Part shown: positions 53,192 to 61,658 of the stretch, piece after piece
Layout of the letters: each line of letters begins with the position of its first letter
Position numbering within the stretch: position 1 is the first letter of the stretch
Source: CBDBUR01 sp965209065
GTDB lineage: Bacteria > Pseudomonadota > Alphaproteobacteria > JAPOUT01 > G958296285
NCBI GenBank assembly: GCA_965209065.1
Contig: OZ242373.1
Location: 1,240,001-1,304,000, forward strand
Length of the DNA stretch: 64,000 nucleotides
Reading direction: 5' to 3'
Program-made: the position numbers and the translations under genes
Notes under the pieces: model-generated
Seen by the model: only the letters and a program-made list of their open reading frames with translations
What the model was told of the DNA's origin: nothing
Database searches by the model: none

Positions 53192-54913
53192 TTAGTCTTC
53201 AATCTTAAATCTCTTTATTCTCGATTGATTAAGTTTGCTTTCGGACGCTATTTTTCTAAGGGCTTCTTTTGTGTTTTGTGCTATTTGTTTTTGCTTCTCC
53301 GAAGCGTTTGAGGGGAGGCCAAACTGAAGACACCGCCTAATATAAACAGAAAGGGCCGCTCCCTTTAAAGATTTGAATAGGTTGTAATAGTCACCTGCGC
53401 TTAGGGAAGCTAACACATCCTCATCCTGTGAGCCCCATCCATCCCTTGAAGTGATGCTAACTAGCACTTCCAAAGGAGTTTTAGTAATTTTCCTTTGAGT
53501 ATATGTTTCTGCAAATCTACCAATCATTTTTTTATCCAATACAGAACCCATGAATGCATAATTACTTCTATTAAAATATTCTGCGTTAGTTTGTTTAGAA
53601 ATCACCAACTCAATTAGTTCATCTGCTTTATCATTGGCATCCAACTCCCTAAGCATCCAAATTGCATCATTTAAACTTGCTTGCGATATATGGTTTATAT
53701 GGTTTTTTGCGGCTTCATATATTTTTTTTAACAAATCCGCAGCGTTATCATCAAAGCTGTCATAATAGGTAGCTCTCGCTTCAATAAGGGATTCGCTTTG
53801 CTTTTCCATTTTAACGCTTTCGTTGTATTTAATAATTTCACGCTTGATATTTGAATCTACAAAATATCCTCGTTCCACAGAGTTTGCTATTTCGAGATCA
53901 AGCTCATCAAGGCGCAAACCTTTATAATCGCGAACAAGACTTATCCATTCGGACAGCTTTTTCCTTTCTTTCTCATCTCCTTGCTCCTGATCCTGGATTG
54001 CCTCTAGAAGGAGCTCAGAGAAGTTTTCGTCCTCGGAGAGTCCATATAAATTCATTTTTCTAATGAATTCAATATCAGAAATATCATCTTTTTTTGTATG
54101 GAGGTAATAGGTGAATAGCACCAAAGAAGATAGCGCCTTATGTTTAGTTTCGTCTTCGCAATCAGCTAAAAACGGAATCAATTCTTCCTTTAATTGAGAA
54201 ATTTTCTTTATCACCCGAATGTTTTGGATGCCGATTTTACAACATCGCTCTTTTAATATATTTGCATAACATTCAGTCTCAAGAACAATTTCGGCACATT
54301 CTTCAGGAGTCGGTAAAAAATTAAATTCTTTATCAATTACCTTTTCTCTGTAGGTATTGTATTTTTCTTTCGCGTCCTTTCCTAAACCTTCATCATTTAG
54401 GATAAGGGCAATTTTACATCCCTTTTGCTCTTTTAATTCAGATATCAACCCCAAAACATTTTGTGCATCAAGACTCATGCGCTCAAAATCATCCAAGCAG
54501 ATTATCGTTTTATTTACTGACAGAAAAGAAACAGCCTGTCCAACAATCCCATCCAACTTAAAAGGGGTAGCGATGAATTTAGCCCATAGAATACTTTTCT
54601 TTCCAAAACTACCAAGTAAGGATGTCGTATTCTCTTTAAATGTTTCCAAGCTCGGCTCTTTACCAATCAAGTTTTTTTTAATGCTTTTTTCAAAGATAGC
54701 AAATTTAAGTGCTTCCAATGAATCTATGCCGAAAAGTGAAACATAAGAATATTTATCAAGGAAAACTTTCTCATCGCGCTGGGCTTTCCTAATATACTTA
54801 TTCCAAGCGTAAGTCTTGCCCGTTCCCCACGCGCCCCGAATAGCAATTACTTCTGGTGTTTCGCTTTCTAGGAATTTATATATTTGTTTTTCTATAATTT
54901 TGAGAGGTGTCAT
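53192..54913 (-). CDS. KAP-type P-loop NTPase
   Basis: A 573-residue cytoplasmic ATPase with Walker A GAWGTGKT (27-34) and Walker B TIICLDDFERM (about 136-146; the paired aspartates are 141-142). The following FNFLPTPEECAEIVL segment is common to KAP/STAND-like ATPases. The C-terminal half is helical and has no motif I can name, and no membrane span is evident. Such NTPases are widespread among phage-defence genes. It is AT-rich, runs against the nar operon and begins only 20 bases after the SDR stop, at the very edge of the right 159-bp repeat. It is therefore probably the last gene of the inserted segment. Confidence 0.75.
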   Translation of the reverse strand: MTPLKIIEKQIYKFLESETPEVIAIRGAWGTGKTYAWNKYIRKAQRDEKVFLDKYSYVSLFGIDSLEALKFAIFEKSIKKNLIGKEPSLETFKENTTSLLGSFGKKSILWAKFIATPFKLDGIVGQAVSFLSVNKTIICLDDFERMSLDAQNVLGLISELKEQKGCKIALILNDEGLGKDAKEKYNTYREKVIDKEFNFLPTPEECAEIVLETECYANILKERCCKIGIQNIRVIKKISQLKEELIPFLADCEDETKHKALSSLVLFTYYLHTKKDDISDIEFIRKMNLYGLSEDENFSELLLEAIQDQEQGDEKERKKLSEWISLVRDYKGLRLDELDLEIANSVERGYFVDSNIKREIIKYNESVKMEKQSESLIEARATYYDSFDDNAADLLKKIYEAAKNHINHISQASLNDAIWMLRELDANDKADELIELVISKQTNAEYFNRSNYAFMGSVLDKKMIGRFAETYTQRKITKTPLEVLVSITSRDGWGSQDEDVLASLSAGDYYNLFKSLKGAALSVYIRRCLQFGLPSNASEKQKQIAQNTKEALRKIASESKLNQSRIKRFKIED

Positions 54914-54931
54914 ATTCTTTCGTCAAATCAG

Positions 54932-55090
54932 CTTTAAGGGCGGTGGTTCCACCACGCGAGGTCGGAGTAAGTGCGCAAGTCTAACTCGTGCGTCCATGCC
55001 GACCGATGCTGATGCGCTAAATAAAAATAAGTCTCTGCAATCTCCCTCGGCAAAAGCAAGCCGTCTTTATCCAGCCCGCGCTCTTCGCGC
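54932..55090. repeat. Right copy of the 159-bp direct repeat (3' end of the intact SDR gene)
   Basis: Partner of 4490-4648, same orientation, no gaps, about 90% identity. This copy is part of the complete SDR gene. If an element inserted here by replacing the gene 3' end, this copy would be the element-supplied one and the left copy the displaced original. Confidence 0.9.
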
Positions 55091-55704
55091 AGGCGTTGGA
55101 AACGCTCCGCCCCCAGCAACTTGCCGAGCGTGTCGGGCGCATCGACCGCGCCGTCAATAACAATATGCGCAACGTGAATTCCCTTAGCCGCGACCTCCGC
55201 GTTCAATGTTTGGCAGAGCATTCGCCGCCCGCCCATCGCCGCCGCGTGCGAGTGCTGCCCCGCATTGCCGCGCATCGCCGACGTAGCCGAAGTTACCAAA
55301 ATTACCCCGCGTCCGCGCTTCTCCATATGGGGAATAACGCTAGACGCTAGACGAAAGAGCGCAAAAGTCGCCAAACGCCACCCCAGCTCAAACGCCTTAT
55401 AAGACGTGCTCGCCAAAATGCGATTCCCAATCTGCGCGCCTAGATTAAACAAAACAACTTCAATCGGTCCTGTGTCGCGCTCAACGCGCTCGACCATTTC
55501 CTCTATCGTGCCGTCATCAGCCGCATTGAGCAAAAGACCCGAAGCCGTGCCGCCATCGGCTTCAATCTGACCGACAATTTTGTCGAGCCCCGCCTTATCG
55601 CTACGGCGGCAGAGCACCGAATGGTAATCACCCGCCGCAAAGCGCCGCCCAACGCTGCCGCCGATACCCGCGCCTGCTCCTAAAATTAAACATACAGGTT
55701 TCAT
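54934..55704 (-). CDS. Atypical short-chain dehydrogenase/reductase family protein
   Basis: A 256-residue protein with the Rossmann-fold motif LGAGAGIGGSVG near the N-terminus, VVLFNLGA in place of the usual NNAG, and VTSATSAMRG at the serine strand. The normal YxxxK catalytic pair is missing: the expected place reads GQHSHAAAMGG. It may therefore bind a nucleotide without the standard SDR chemistry, or use another mechanism. I prefer the ATG at 55704 (GGGGG five bases upstream) over one at 55767, which would run back into the lysozyme gene. Its 3' end is the site of the 159-bp repeat. Confidence 0.85.
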   Translation of the reverse strand: MKPVCLILGAGAGIGGSVGRRFAAGDYHSVLCRRSDKAGLDKIVGQIEADGGTASGLLLNAADDGTIEEMVERVERDTGPIEVVLFNLGAQIGNRILASTSYKAFELGWRLATFALFRLASSVIPHMEKRGRGVILVTSATSAMRGNAGQHSHAAAMGGRRMLCQTLNAEVAAKGIHVAHIVIDGAVDAPDTLGKLLGAERFQRLREERGLDKDGLLLPREIAETYFYLAHQHRSAWTHELDLRTYSDLAWWNHRP

Positions 55705-55741
55705 CTTAACCCCCATTTTATCACACAAATTTACTACCGCG

Positions 55742-56176
55742 CTAAAGAATAAAAAGCTCGGCTTCATCGGCGCGGCGGCGGATAAGCCCCTTTAGAGGTC
55801 GCCCGCCAGCCAACACCCAGCGCATCATCTCGCCCGGCACACGATGAAACTCGCGCCCATTCACCCGCTTTAATAACGTGCTCGTGCGAAAAGCGCGCGC
55901 ACCTAAATTGAAAACCCAGCTAACGAGCGCGCCGTGCTGATGGCTATTCAACTTCGCCTTAACATAATGCGCGATGACCGCCTCAGCTTCGGCGATGTCG
56001 GCTTTAAGCAAGGTGCTTGCCTCGCTTTGGGTTATGGTGCGAAAGCGCTCGCCCTTTTTGAGCAAATGCCCATAGCCAATAGTCTTTAGCCCAACGGCAT
56101 CTTTATAAACCGCAAGGCGCAAGCCCTCGTGCTTTTTTATTAGTGCCACTGCTTTTGCGCTCGTTTTTCTTTTCAT
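55742..56176 (-). CDS. Phage-type lysozyme (GH24)
   Basis: This 144-residue peptidoglycan muramidase has the T4-lysozyme-type triad with correct spacing: Glu17 in KKHEGLR, Asp26 in YKDAVG and Thr32 in LKTIGYGH. There is no signal peptide, so as in phages it would need a holin or another export route. It may be a leftover phage gene or a domesticated one. Neighbours are the SDR gene and a small membrane protein gene on the same strand. Confidence 0.88.
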   Translation of the reverse strand: MKRKTSAKAVALIKKHEGLRLAVYKDAVGLKTIGYGHLLKKGERFRTITQSEASTLLKADIAEAEAVIAHYVKAKLNSHQHGALVSWVFNLGARAFRTSTLLKRVNGREFHRVPGEMMRWVLAGGRPLKGLIRRRADEAELFIL

Positions 56177-56259
56177 TTCTAACAGGTAAGCCTCAAGCCG
56201 ACCCCGTGAATAAGTTTTTTGGAAAATGATAAACGGCTTGAATCAATAATTTTTATTTA

Positions 56260-56457
56260 CTAAATTCCTATCTTTTCTTTAATGATTTCAATATCTTTCT
56301 CTATTTTCCGCGCGCGCTTACGAACGCTTTGCTGTAGCGCATTAACAGGGGAATCTACAATTATGCCCAATACAATTAAAACAATTATTTCTATCCAATT
56401 GACGAATTGCCACCAGTCAAAATAAAAAGCTAAGCCAATGCCAATAATAGTTATCAT
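56260..56457 (-). CDS. Small membrane protein, function unknown
   Basis: 65 residues: a hydrophobic N-terminal half (two short spans, about 2-12 and 20-38) and a basic, helical tail (SVRKRARKIEKDIEIIKEKI). The ATG at 56457 follows GAAAGGATT, so it is probably expressed. It is placed just upstream of the lysozyme on the same strand and could be holin-like, but the sequence does not prove this. Confidence 0.5.
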   Translation of the reverse strand: MITIIGIGLAFYFDWWQFVNWIEIIVLIVLGIIVDSPVNALQQSVRKRARKIEKDIEIIKEKIGI

Positions 56458-56601
56458 ATTTCAATCCTTTCTAATAATTTGTTTATTGTTTCAAGCTGTC
56501 AAATAAACAGGATTATGTCAAGCCTCTTTTTTAAGGTTGAGCCAATAAGATAAAAAGGCTATACTAAACCCAAACCGAAACCTAAAACATAGGAGGAAAA
56601 T

Positions 56602-56976
56602 ATGTTAGGCTACACCACCATCGGCACGAATGACTTTGAGCGTGCGGTTGAATTTTTTGACGCTCTTCTTGAGCCCTTAGGCGCGAAAAAAACGCTTGGA
56701 CGTGAGGGGCTTTATTTATGGGGAGCAGGCGAGGGCGCGATGCTTGGCGTATGCAAACCCCATGACGAAAAAGAAGCGACCATCGGCAATGGCGTGATGC
56801 TTGCGCTGAATGCTGGAAGCAAAGAGAAAGTCGACCAAATATATGAAAAGGCTATGTCTTTGGGTGCCAGCGATGAGGGCGCGCCCGGTCTGCGCGGCGG
56901 CGGTCCTTTTTACGGCGGCTACTTTCGCGACCTAGACGGCAATAAGTTTGCCGCCTTTTGTATCGTCAGGGAATAA
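56602..56976 (+). CDS. VOC-family (glyoxalase/dioxygenase fold) protein
   Basis: A 124-residue protein with the paired beta-alpha-beta-beta-beta modules of the family: LGYTTIGTNDFERAVEFFDALLEPLG at the start (quoted as GYTTIGTNDFERAVEFF) and YGGYFRDLDGNKFAAF at the end, where the final metal-site acidic residue usually lies. Substrate unknown. ATG at 56602 follows a strong AGGAGG. It is monocistronic and convergent with tRNA-Arg. Confidence 0.88.
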   Translation: MLGYTTIGTNDFERAVEFFDALLEPLGAKKTLGREGLYLWGAGEGAMLGVCKPHDEKEATIGNGVMLALNAGSKEKVDQIYEKAMSLGASDEGAPGLRGGGPFYGGYFRDLDGNKFAAFCIVRE

Positions 56977-57018
56977 CCTTAAAACCGCGAGCGGCGAACC
57001 GCGGGCGGCGGCGGCAGG

Positions 57019-57095
57019 TGGCGGACTCGGCGGGAGTCGAACCCGCGACCTTCGCCTTCGGAGGGCGACACTCTATCCAGCTGAGCTACGAGTCC
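57019..57095 (-). tRNA. tRNA-Arg (anticodon CCG)
   Basis: A complete cloverleaf on the minus strand: acceptor GGACTCG pairs with CGAGTCC, D arm AGCTCAGCTGGATAGAGT, anticodon stem TCGCC/GGCGA with loop CTCCGAA (anticodon CCG), T arm GCGGG-TTCGACT-CCCGC, discriminator G and encoded CCA. Its 5' ten bases overlap the end of the ABC ATPase gene. Confidence 0.97.
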
Positions 57096-58129
57096 CTACC
57101 TGAATCCGAATGGGAACCAGAATGGGTTAGGTGTAAAAAAACATCTTCCAAAGCCGATTCACGCGTCGAAATATCTGCCACTTCTACGCCTGCTTGTGTG
57201 ACCGCCTGAAGCAGCTCGTTAAGGTGTATCTCATTCGTGTGATAATCTATCTGTAAAACGCCATCATCTAAACTGATATTCACGCGCTCGCTCGACAAAC
57301 TTTCTACTTGCGGCGGCAAAACGCTTAAAGGAGAAACCGGAGTAATTCTTATCGTCTTGTAATCTATCAGCTTTAATAGCTCGCTCGTTTTATCTTCGGC
57401 AACAACCTCACCCGTATTGATTATCGCAATCCTATCGCACAGAGCCTGCGCCTCTTCCAAATAATGAGTCGTCAGGACTATCGTAACCCCAGTCGCATTG
57501 AGCCGCTCCATCATGTTCCATAGCTCGTGGCGCAACTCCACATCTACGCCGGCGGTCGGCTCGTCTAGAATTAAAACCGGCGGATAATGCACCATCGATT
57601 TCGCTACCATCAACCTGCGCCTCATTCCGCCCGAAAGCGTGCGCGCGTAAGCATCTGCCTTATCCTCCAAATGAACCAAACGCAAAATCTCTTTCGTGTT
57701 GCGATGCTTGGGCGACAAACCATAAAGACCCGCTTGCATGTCCAACGCCTCTTTGGGCGAAAAAAAAGCATCAACGTTTAACTCTTGCGGCACAATGCCG
57801 ATGCTCGCGCGCGCTTGGCGCGGGTTGCTGTCGAGGTCAAAACCCCAGACCATCACGCTGCCCGATGTCTTGCGCGTCATTCCCGCTAAGATATTTATAA
57901 ACGTAGATTTGCCCGCGCCATTAGGACCGAGAAGACCAAAAATACTTCCACGCGGAACGTTCAGGTCAATTCCCTTGAGCGCCTCTTGCGCCGCGATGCC
58001 TTTGCTCGGCGGATAGACCTTGCGCAAGCCGCGCGCGGTTATCGCAAACTCCTGACCGCTCGAGCGAGGGTGCGCGCGATTCTCCTCGCGCAGAGGCGCT
58101 TGCGCTAAATCTTCATTATCAACTGCCAT
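57086..58129 (-). CDS. ABC transporter ATP-binding protein (ABC-2 / YadG-like)
   Basis: A 347-residue ATPase with Walker A GPNGAGKST (near residue 70), Q-loop IVPQELNVD, signature LSGGMRRRL, Walker B VLILDEPTAGVD and H-loop TTHYLEEA. The C-terminal extension of about 90 residues is normal for the ABC-2 export type (lipid, polysaccharide or drug export). The permease gene is not next to it in the window. The stop codon TAG lies within the tRNA-Arg gene, so the last four residues (GRDS) are encoded in or just before tRNA sequence. It is divergent from polA with only 29 bases between start codons. Confidence 0.9.
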   Translation of the reverse strand: MAVDNEDLAQAPLREENRAHPRSSGQEFAITARGLRKVYPPSKGIAAQEALKGIDLNVPRGSIFGLLGPNGAGKSTFINILAGMTRKTSGSVMVWGFDLDSNPRQARASIGIVPQELNVDAFFSPKEALDMQAGLYGLSPKHRNTKEILRLVHLEDKADAYARTLSGGMRRRLMVAKSMVHYPPVLILDEPTAGVDVELRHELWNMMERLNATGVTIVLTTHYLEEAQALCDRIAIINTGEVVAEDKTSELLKLIDYKTIRITPVSPLSVLPPQVESLSSERVNISLDDGVLQIDYHTNEIHLNELLQAVTQAGVEVADISTRESALEDVFLHLTHSGSHSDSGRDS

Positions 58130-58158
58130 TTGCCCTATAATAGAGACTGAAACCTCTT

Positions 58159-60969
58159 ATGACAACATTTAACAAAAATAGCCACCTGTGCCTCATTGAC
58201 GCTTCGACCTATATTTTTCGCGCCTATCACGTGATGCCGCCTCTGTCGCGCGGCTCGGACGGGCTGCCGGTCGGCGCGGTCAATGGCTTCTGCTCTATGC
58301 TCCACAGCTTGATGAACAGAATGGCAGAGGAAAAACATCCCTTAACCCATATTGCCGCCATCTTTGACGCGTCCGGCAAGAGCTTTCGCAATGAAATTTA
58401 CAAAGAATATAAAGCCCACCGCCCTCCCGCGCCTGAGGATTTAGTGCCGCAATTTCCTTTGGTGCGCCAAGCCGCCAAAGCCTTCGGGCTTCCGGTAATT
58501 GAAATGGACGGGCTTGAAGCCGATGACATCATCGCAAGCTATGCCACGCAAGCGGAAAAGGCGGGGGCGAAAACAACCATTATCTCGTCCGACAAGGACT
58601 TGATGCAGCTCATTAGCAAAAACACGCTGATGCTAGACACGATGAAAGATAAAATAATAGATATTGCCGGCGTGAAGGAAAAATTTGGAGTCGCGCCCGA
58701 TAGGGTAACGCATATACAAGCGCTCATCGGCGACAGCAGCGATAATGTCCCCGGCGCGCCCGGTATTGGCATTAAAAGCGCGCTCAAACTACTAGAGGCG
58801 CACGGCGATTTAGAAACCCTCCTAAAAGAAAGCGATAAAATTGAAAACAAAAGATGGCGCAGCATTATTACCGATAATGAAAAAATTATTCGTATGAGTT
58901 ATGAGCTGGTTTGCCTGAAAACCGATATTACCCTGCCCGTTAAGTCAAACGAGCTGGTTCTCACCCCGCCCGAACCCGATAAGCTGATTGGATTTCTTAA
59001 AGAAATGGAATTCAAGACTTTAACCCAGCGTATTGCTAAAAGCCTTGATGTTAGCCCTGATGATATTCAACCAACAGCAGAAACGCCGAAAGCAAAAAAG
59101 CAAAAGCCGCAGCAACTCAACCTTAATGTTCCGGCAGAAACTATCCCGAGCAAAGTTGCTTATGAAAAATATAAAATCATCACGAGCAATGAAGCATTGG
59201 AACAGCTCATTGCTGATATTACCGAGCAAGGCTTTGTCGCTTTTGATAGCGAAACCACCAGCCTTGATGCGATGCGCGCTGAAATTGTTGGGCTATCCTT
59301 TGCGCTAGAGCCTCAACGCGCTTTTTATATTCCTCTCATGCATAAACAAGGCGAGCAATTAAAACGCGCACCTACCTTGAAAAAGCTCAAACCCATTCTC
59401 CAAGACCCTGCCGTGCTTAAAATAGCCCATAACGCAAAATACGACCAGCTCGTGTTGCGTAAATATCACATTAAGCTAACGCCAATAGAAGACACGATGC
59501 TGCTGTCTTACGCTTTGGATGTCGGTCGCCACCGCCACGGACTCGACGCCCTCGCCTTCGAGCATTTTGGGCATAAAATGATTAGCTATAAGGAAGTCAC
59601 CGGCGCGGGCAAACAGGCGGTCACCTTCGATGAGGTCTCTATCGAAAAAGCCGCGCAATACGCCGCCGAAGATGCTGATATGACCTTGCGCCTCTATCTC
59701 ATTTTGCGACAACGCTTAATCAATGAAAGAATGACAACCCTCTATGAAACAATAGAGCGCCCGCTGATTGACGTGCTGGTGGATATGGAAGCCGAAGGGA
59801 TAAAAATTGATGACAAAAAATTAGCAACCCTCTCTAAAACTTTTGAGAAACAAATAAACAAAATCGCTAAGGACGCCTATAAAGAAGCGGGGACGGAATT
59901 TAATCTCGGCTCGCCTAAACAAATTGCCGATATTCTCTTTGGTATAATGAACCTGCCCGGTGGCAAAAAAACAAAAACCGGCCAGTGGAGCACCAGCGTA
60001 AGCGTGCTTGATGACTTGGCAGGCGAAAACATAAAGCTCGCGCAAATTATTTTGGACTGGCGACACCTCGCTAAACTCAAAAGCACTTACACTGACGCTC
60101 TGCCCAACCATATCAACCCCGAAACAAAACGCGTGCATACTTCCTTCGCACTCGCCGCGACCAGCACCGGCAGGCTCGCTTCTACCGAGCCTAATTTACA
60201 AAACATTCCCATTCGCTCTGACGAGGGCAGGCAAATTCGCCAAGCCTTCATCGCCGAAAAAGGCAGCTCCCTCATCTCTGCCGACTATAGCCAAATTGAA
60301 CTTCGCTTGCTCGCGCACATTGCGCACGTTAAGGGACTCATCGAAGCCTTCCACGCAGGACAAGATATTCACGCCGCCACCGCAAGCGAAGTCTTTGGCA
60401 CGCCCCTCGATGAACTCTCTAGCGACCAACGCCACAGAGCCAAAGCTATCAATTTTGGTATCATCTATGGCATCTCTGCTTTTGGACTAGCACGGCAACT
60501 CGCTATACCGGTTGGCGAGGCAAGCCAATATATTCAACTTTATTTCTCGCGCTACCCCGAAATTAAAATCTATATGGATAATATAAAAAAACAGGTTAAA
60601 ACCCAGCTCTATGTCGAAACCCTGTTCGGCCGGCGATGCCACTTCCCGCACATCAAAGATAAAAGTGCCGCACGGCGCGGCTTCTTTGAACGCGCCGCCA
60701 TCAACGCGCCCATTCAAGGCACCGCCGCCGACCTCATAAGGCGCGCGATGATTAAAATGCCGCACGCGCTTGAAAAGGCAAAGCTCAAAACCAAGATGCT
60801 GCTCCAAGTCCATGATGAACTTATCTTTGAAGCCCCGCAAAAAGAGCTCGCCCAAGCCAAAAAAGTTATCCACAAGGTAATGAGCGAAGCCGCCCTGCCC
60901 GCCATTGAGCTGGCTGTCCCGATTGAAGTAGAGGTCAAAGCCGCTAAAAACTGGGACGAAGCGCACTAG
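58159..60969 (+). CDS. polA: DNA polymerase I
   Basis: The 936-residue repair and Okazaki-fragment polymerase has all three domains. The 5'-3' nuclease (about 8-300) shows IDASTYIFRAYH and GDSSDNVPGAPGIG. The 3'-5' proofreading domain (about 335-520) keeps its acidic residues: AFDSETTSLDA, HNAKYDQL and YAAEDADMTLRLY. The polymerase domain (about 540-936) shows DYSQIELRLLAHI, the O-helix RHRAKAINFGIIYG and LQVHDELIFEAP. A TATAAT box at 58136-58141 would give a leader of only about a dozen bases, and no ribosome site is seen before the ATG, so translation may start from an almost leaderless transcript (inference). Confidence 0.97.
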   Translation: MTTFNKNSHLCLIDASTYIFRAYHVMPPLSRGSDGLPVGAVNGFCSMLHSLMNRMAEEKHPLTHIAAIFDASGKSFRNEIYKEYKAHRPPAPEDLVPQFPLVRQAAKAFGLPVIEMDGLEADDIIASYATQAEKAGAKTTIISSDKDLMQLISKNTLMLDTMKDKIIDIAGVKEKFGVAPDRVTHIQALIGDSSDNVPGAPGIGIKSALKLLEAHGDLETLLKESDKIENKRWRSIITDNEKIIRMSYELVCLKTDITLPVKSNELVLTPPEPDKLIGFLKEMEFKTLTQRIAKSLDVSPDDIQPTAETPKAKKQKPQQLNLNVPAETIPSKVAYEKYKIITSNEALEQLIADITEQGFVAFDSETTSLDAMRAEIVGLSFALEPQRAFYIPLMHKQGEQLKRAPTLKKLKPILQDPAVLKIAHNAKYDQLVLRKYHIKLTPIEDTMLLSYALDVGRHRHGLDALAFEHFGHKMISYKEVTGAGKQAVTFDEVSIEKAAQYAAEDADMTLRLYLILRQRLINERMTTLYETIERPLIDVLVDMEAEGIKIDDKKLATLSKTFEKQINKIAKDAYKEAGTEFNLGSPKQIADILFGIMNLPGGKKTKTGQWSTSVSVLDDLAGENIKLAQIILDWRHLAKLKSTYTDALPNHINPETKRVHTSFALAATSTGRLASTEPNLQNIPIRSDEGRQIRQAFIAEKGSSLISADYSQIELRLLAHIAHVKGLIEAFHAGQDIHAATASEVFGTPLDELSSDQRHRAKAINFGIIYGISAFGLARQLAIPVGEASQYIQLYFSRYPEIKIYMDNIKKQVKTQLYVETLFGRRCHFPHIKDKSAARRGFFERAAINAPIQGTAADLIRRAMIKMPHALEKAKLKTKMLLQVHDELIFEAPQKELAQAKKVIHKVMSEAALPAIELAVPIEVEVKAAKNWDEAH

Positions 60970-61024
60970 AGCTAGACTTTAGAGAGGAACACAGCTATTA
61001 TCTATTAACTAAAGAAACGAATCA

Positions 61025-61627
61025 ATGGGGACTAGAGCATTGACCGCACACATCGTAAAATTTGAGCCAAAAAAAATCCTGCGAGATTACAGCCTACAAG
61101 ATTATATTGTGGAGCTTTGTCTCGTGCGCGGCGATATCACTCTTTCTACAGGAATAAAAAGCGATACCTACTTCAATATGAAGCCCTTGATGATGAATCC
61201 CGCCTCTTTACAACTCGCCTGCCATGCTATCGCCACCGAGATTCCCAGCGGCACGGATTATATCGGCGGGCTGGAAATGGGTGCGGTGCCTTTAACCGCC
61301 GGCGTGCTCGCTTTACATGAAGTCCAGTTAAAAGGTGAGCTCAAAGGCTTCTTTATTCGCAAGCAAGCAAAAGCCCACGGGCTTCAAAAGCTCATTGAAG
61401 GATTAGCCGAAGGCGAGAGCCTTAAAGGCAAACAGGTGGTGATGATAGAAGATGTAACGACAAGTGGCGGCTCTGCTTTAAGGGCGCTTGAAGCGGTGAG
61501 GGCTGAAGGCGCCATCGTCAACCATGTGATAACTCTGCTAGACCGCGAGGAAGGGGCGAAAGAAAATTTTGCCAAAGCAGGTATTCAACTGCTCCCCTGC
61601 CTCACCAAAAGCGATATTATAAAATAA
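61025..61627 (+). CDS. pyrE: Orotate phosphoribosyltransferase
   Basis: The 200-residue pyrimidine enzyme converts orotate and PRPP to OMP. The PRPP-binding signature VVMIEDVTTSGGSAL lies near residues 138-152 and the substrate region YFNMKPLMMNP near 49-59. The final part (CLTKSDIIK) is usual for the family. The ATG at 61025 has only a weak ribosome site, and an internal start a few codons on is possible. It follows polA by 55 bases on the same strand. Confidence 0.93.
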   Translation: MGTRALTAHIVKFEPKKILRDYSLQDYIVELCLVRGDITLSTGIKSDTYFNMKPLMMNPASLQLACHAIATEIPSGTDYIGGLEMGAVPLTAGVLALHEVQLKGELKGFFIRKQAKAHGLQKLIEGLAEGESLKGKQVVMIEDVTTSGGSALRALEAVRAEGAIVNHVITLLDREEGAKENFAKAGIQLLPCLTKSDIIK

Positions 61628-61658
61628 TTATTTTATCCTCTTATCTTATTCTATTATC

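Noticed and set aside
55705..55767. Longer start for the SDR protein (21 extra residues)
   Set aside because: It would overlap the lysozyme gene and place non-family residues before the Rossmann motif; the ATG at 55704 has a good ribosome site.
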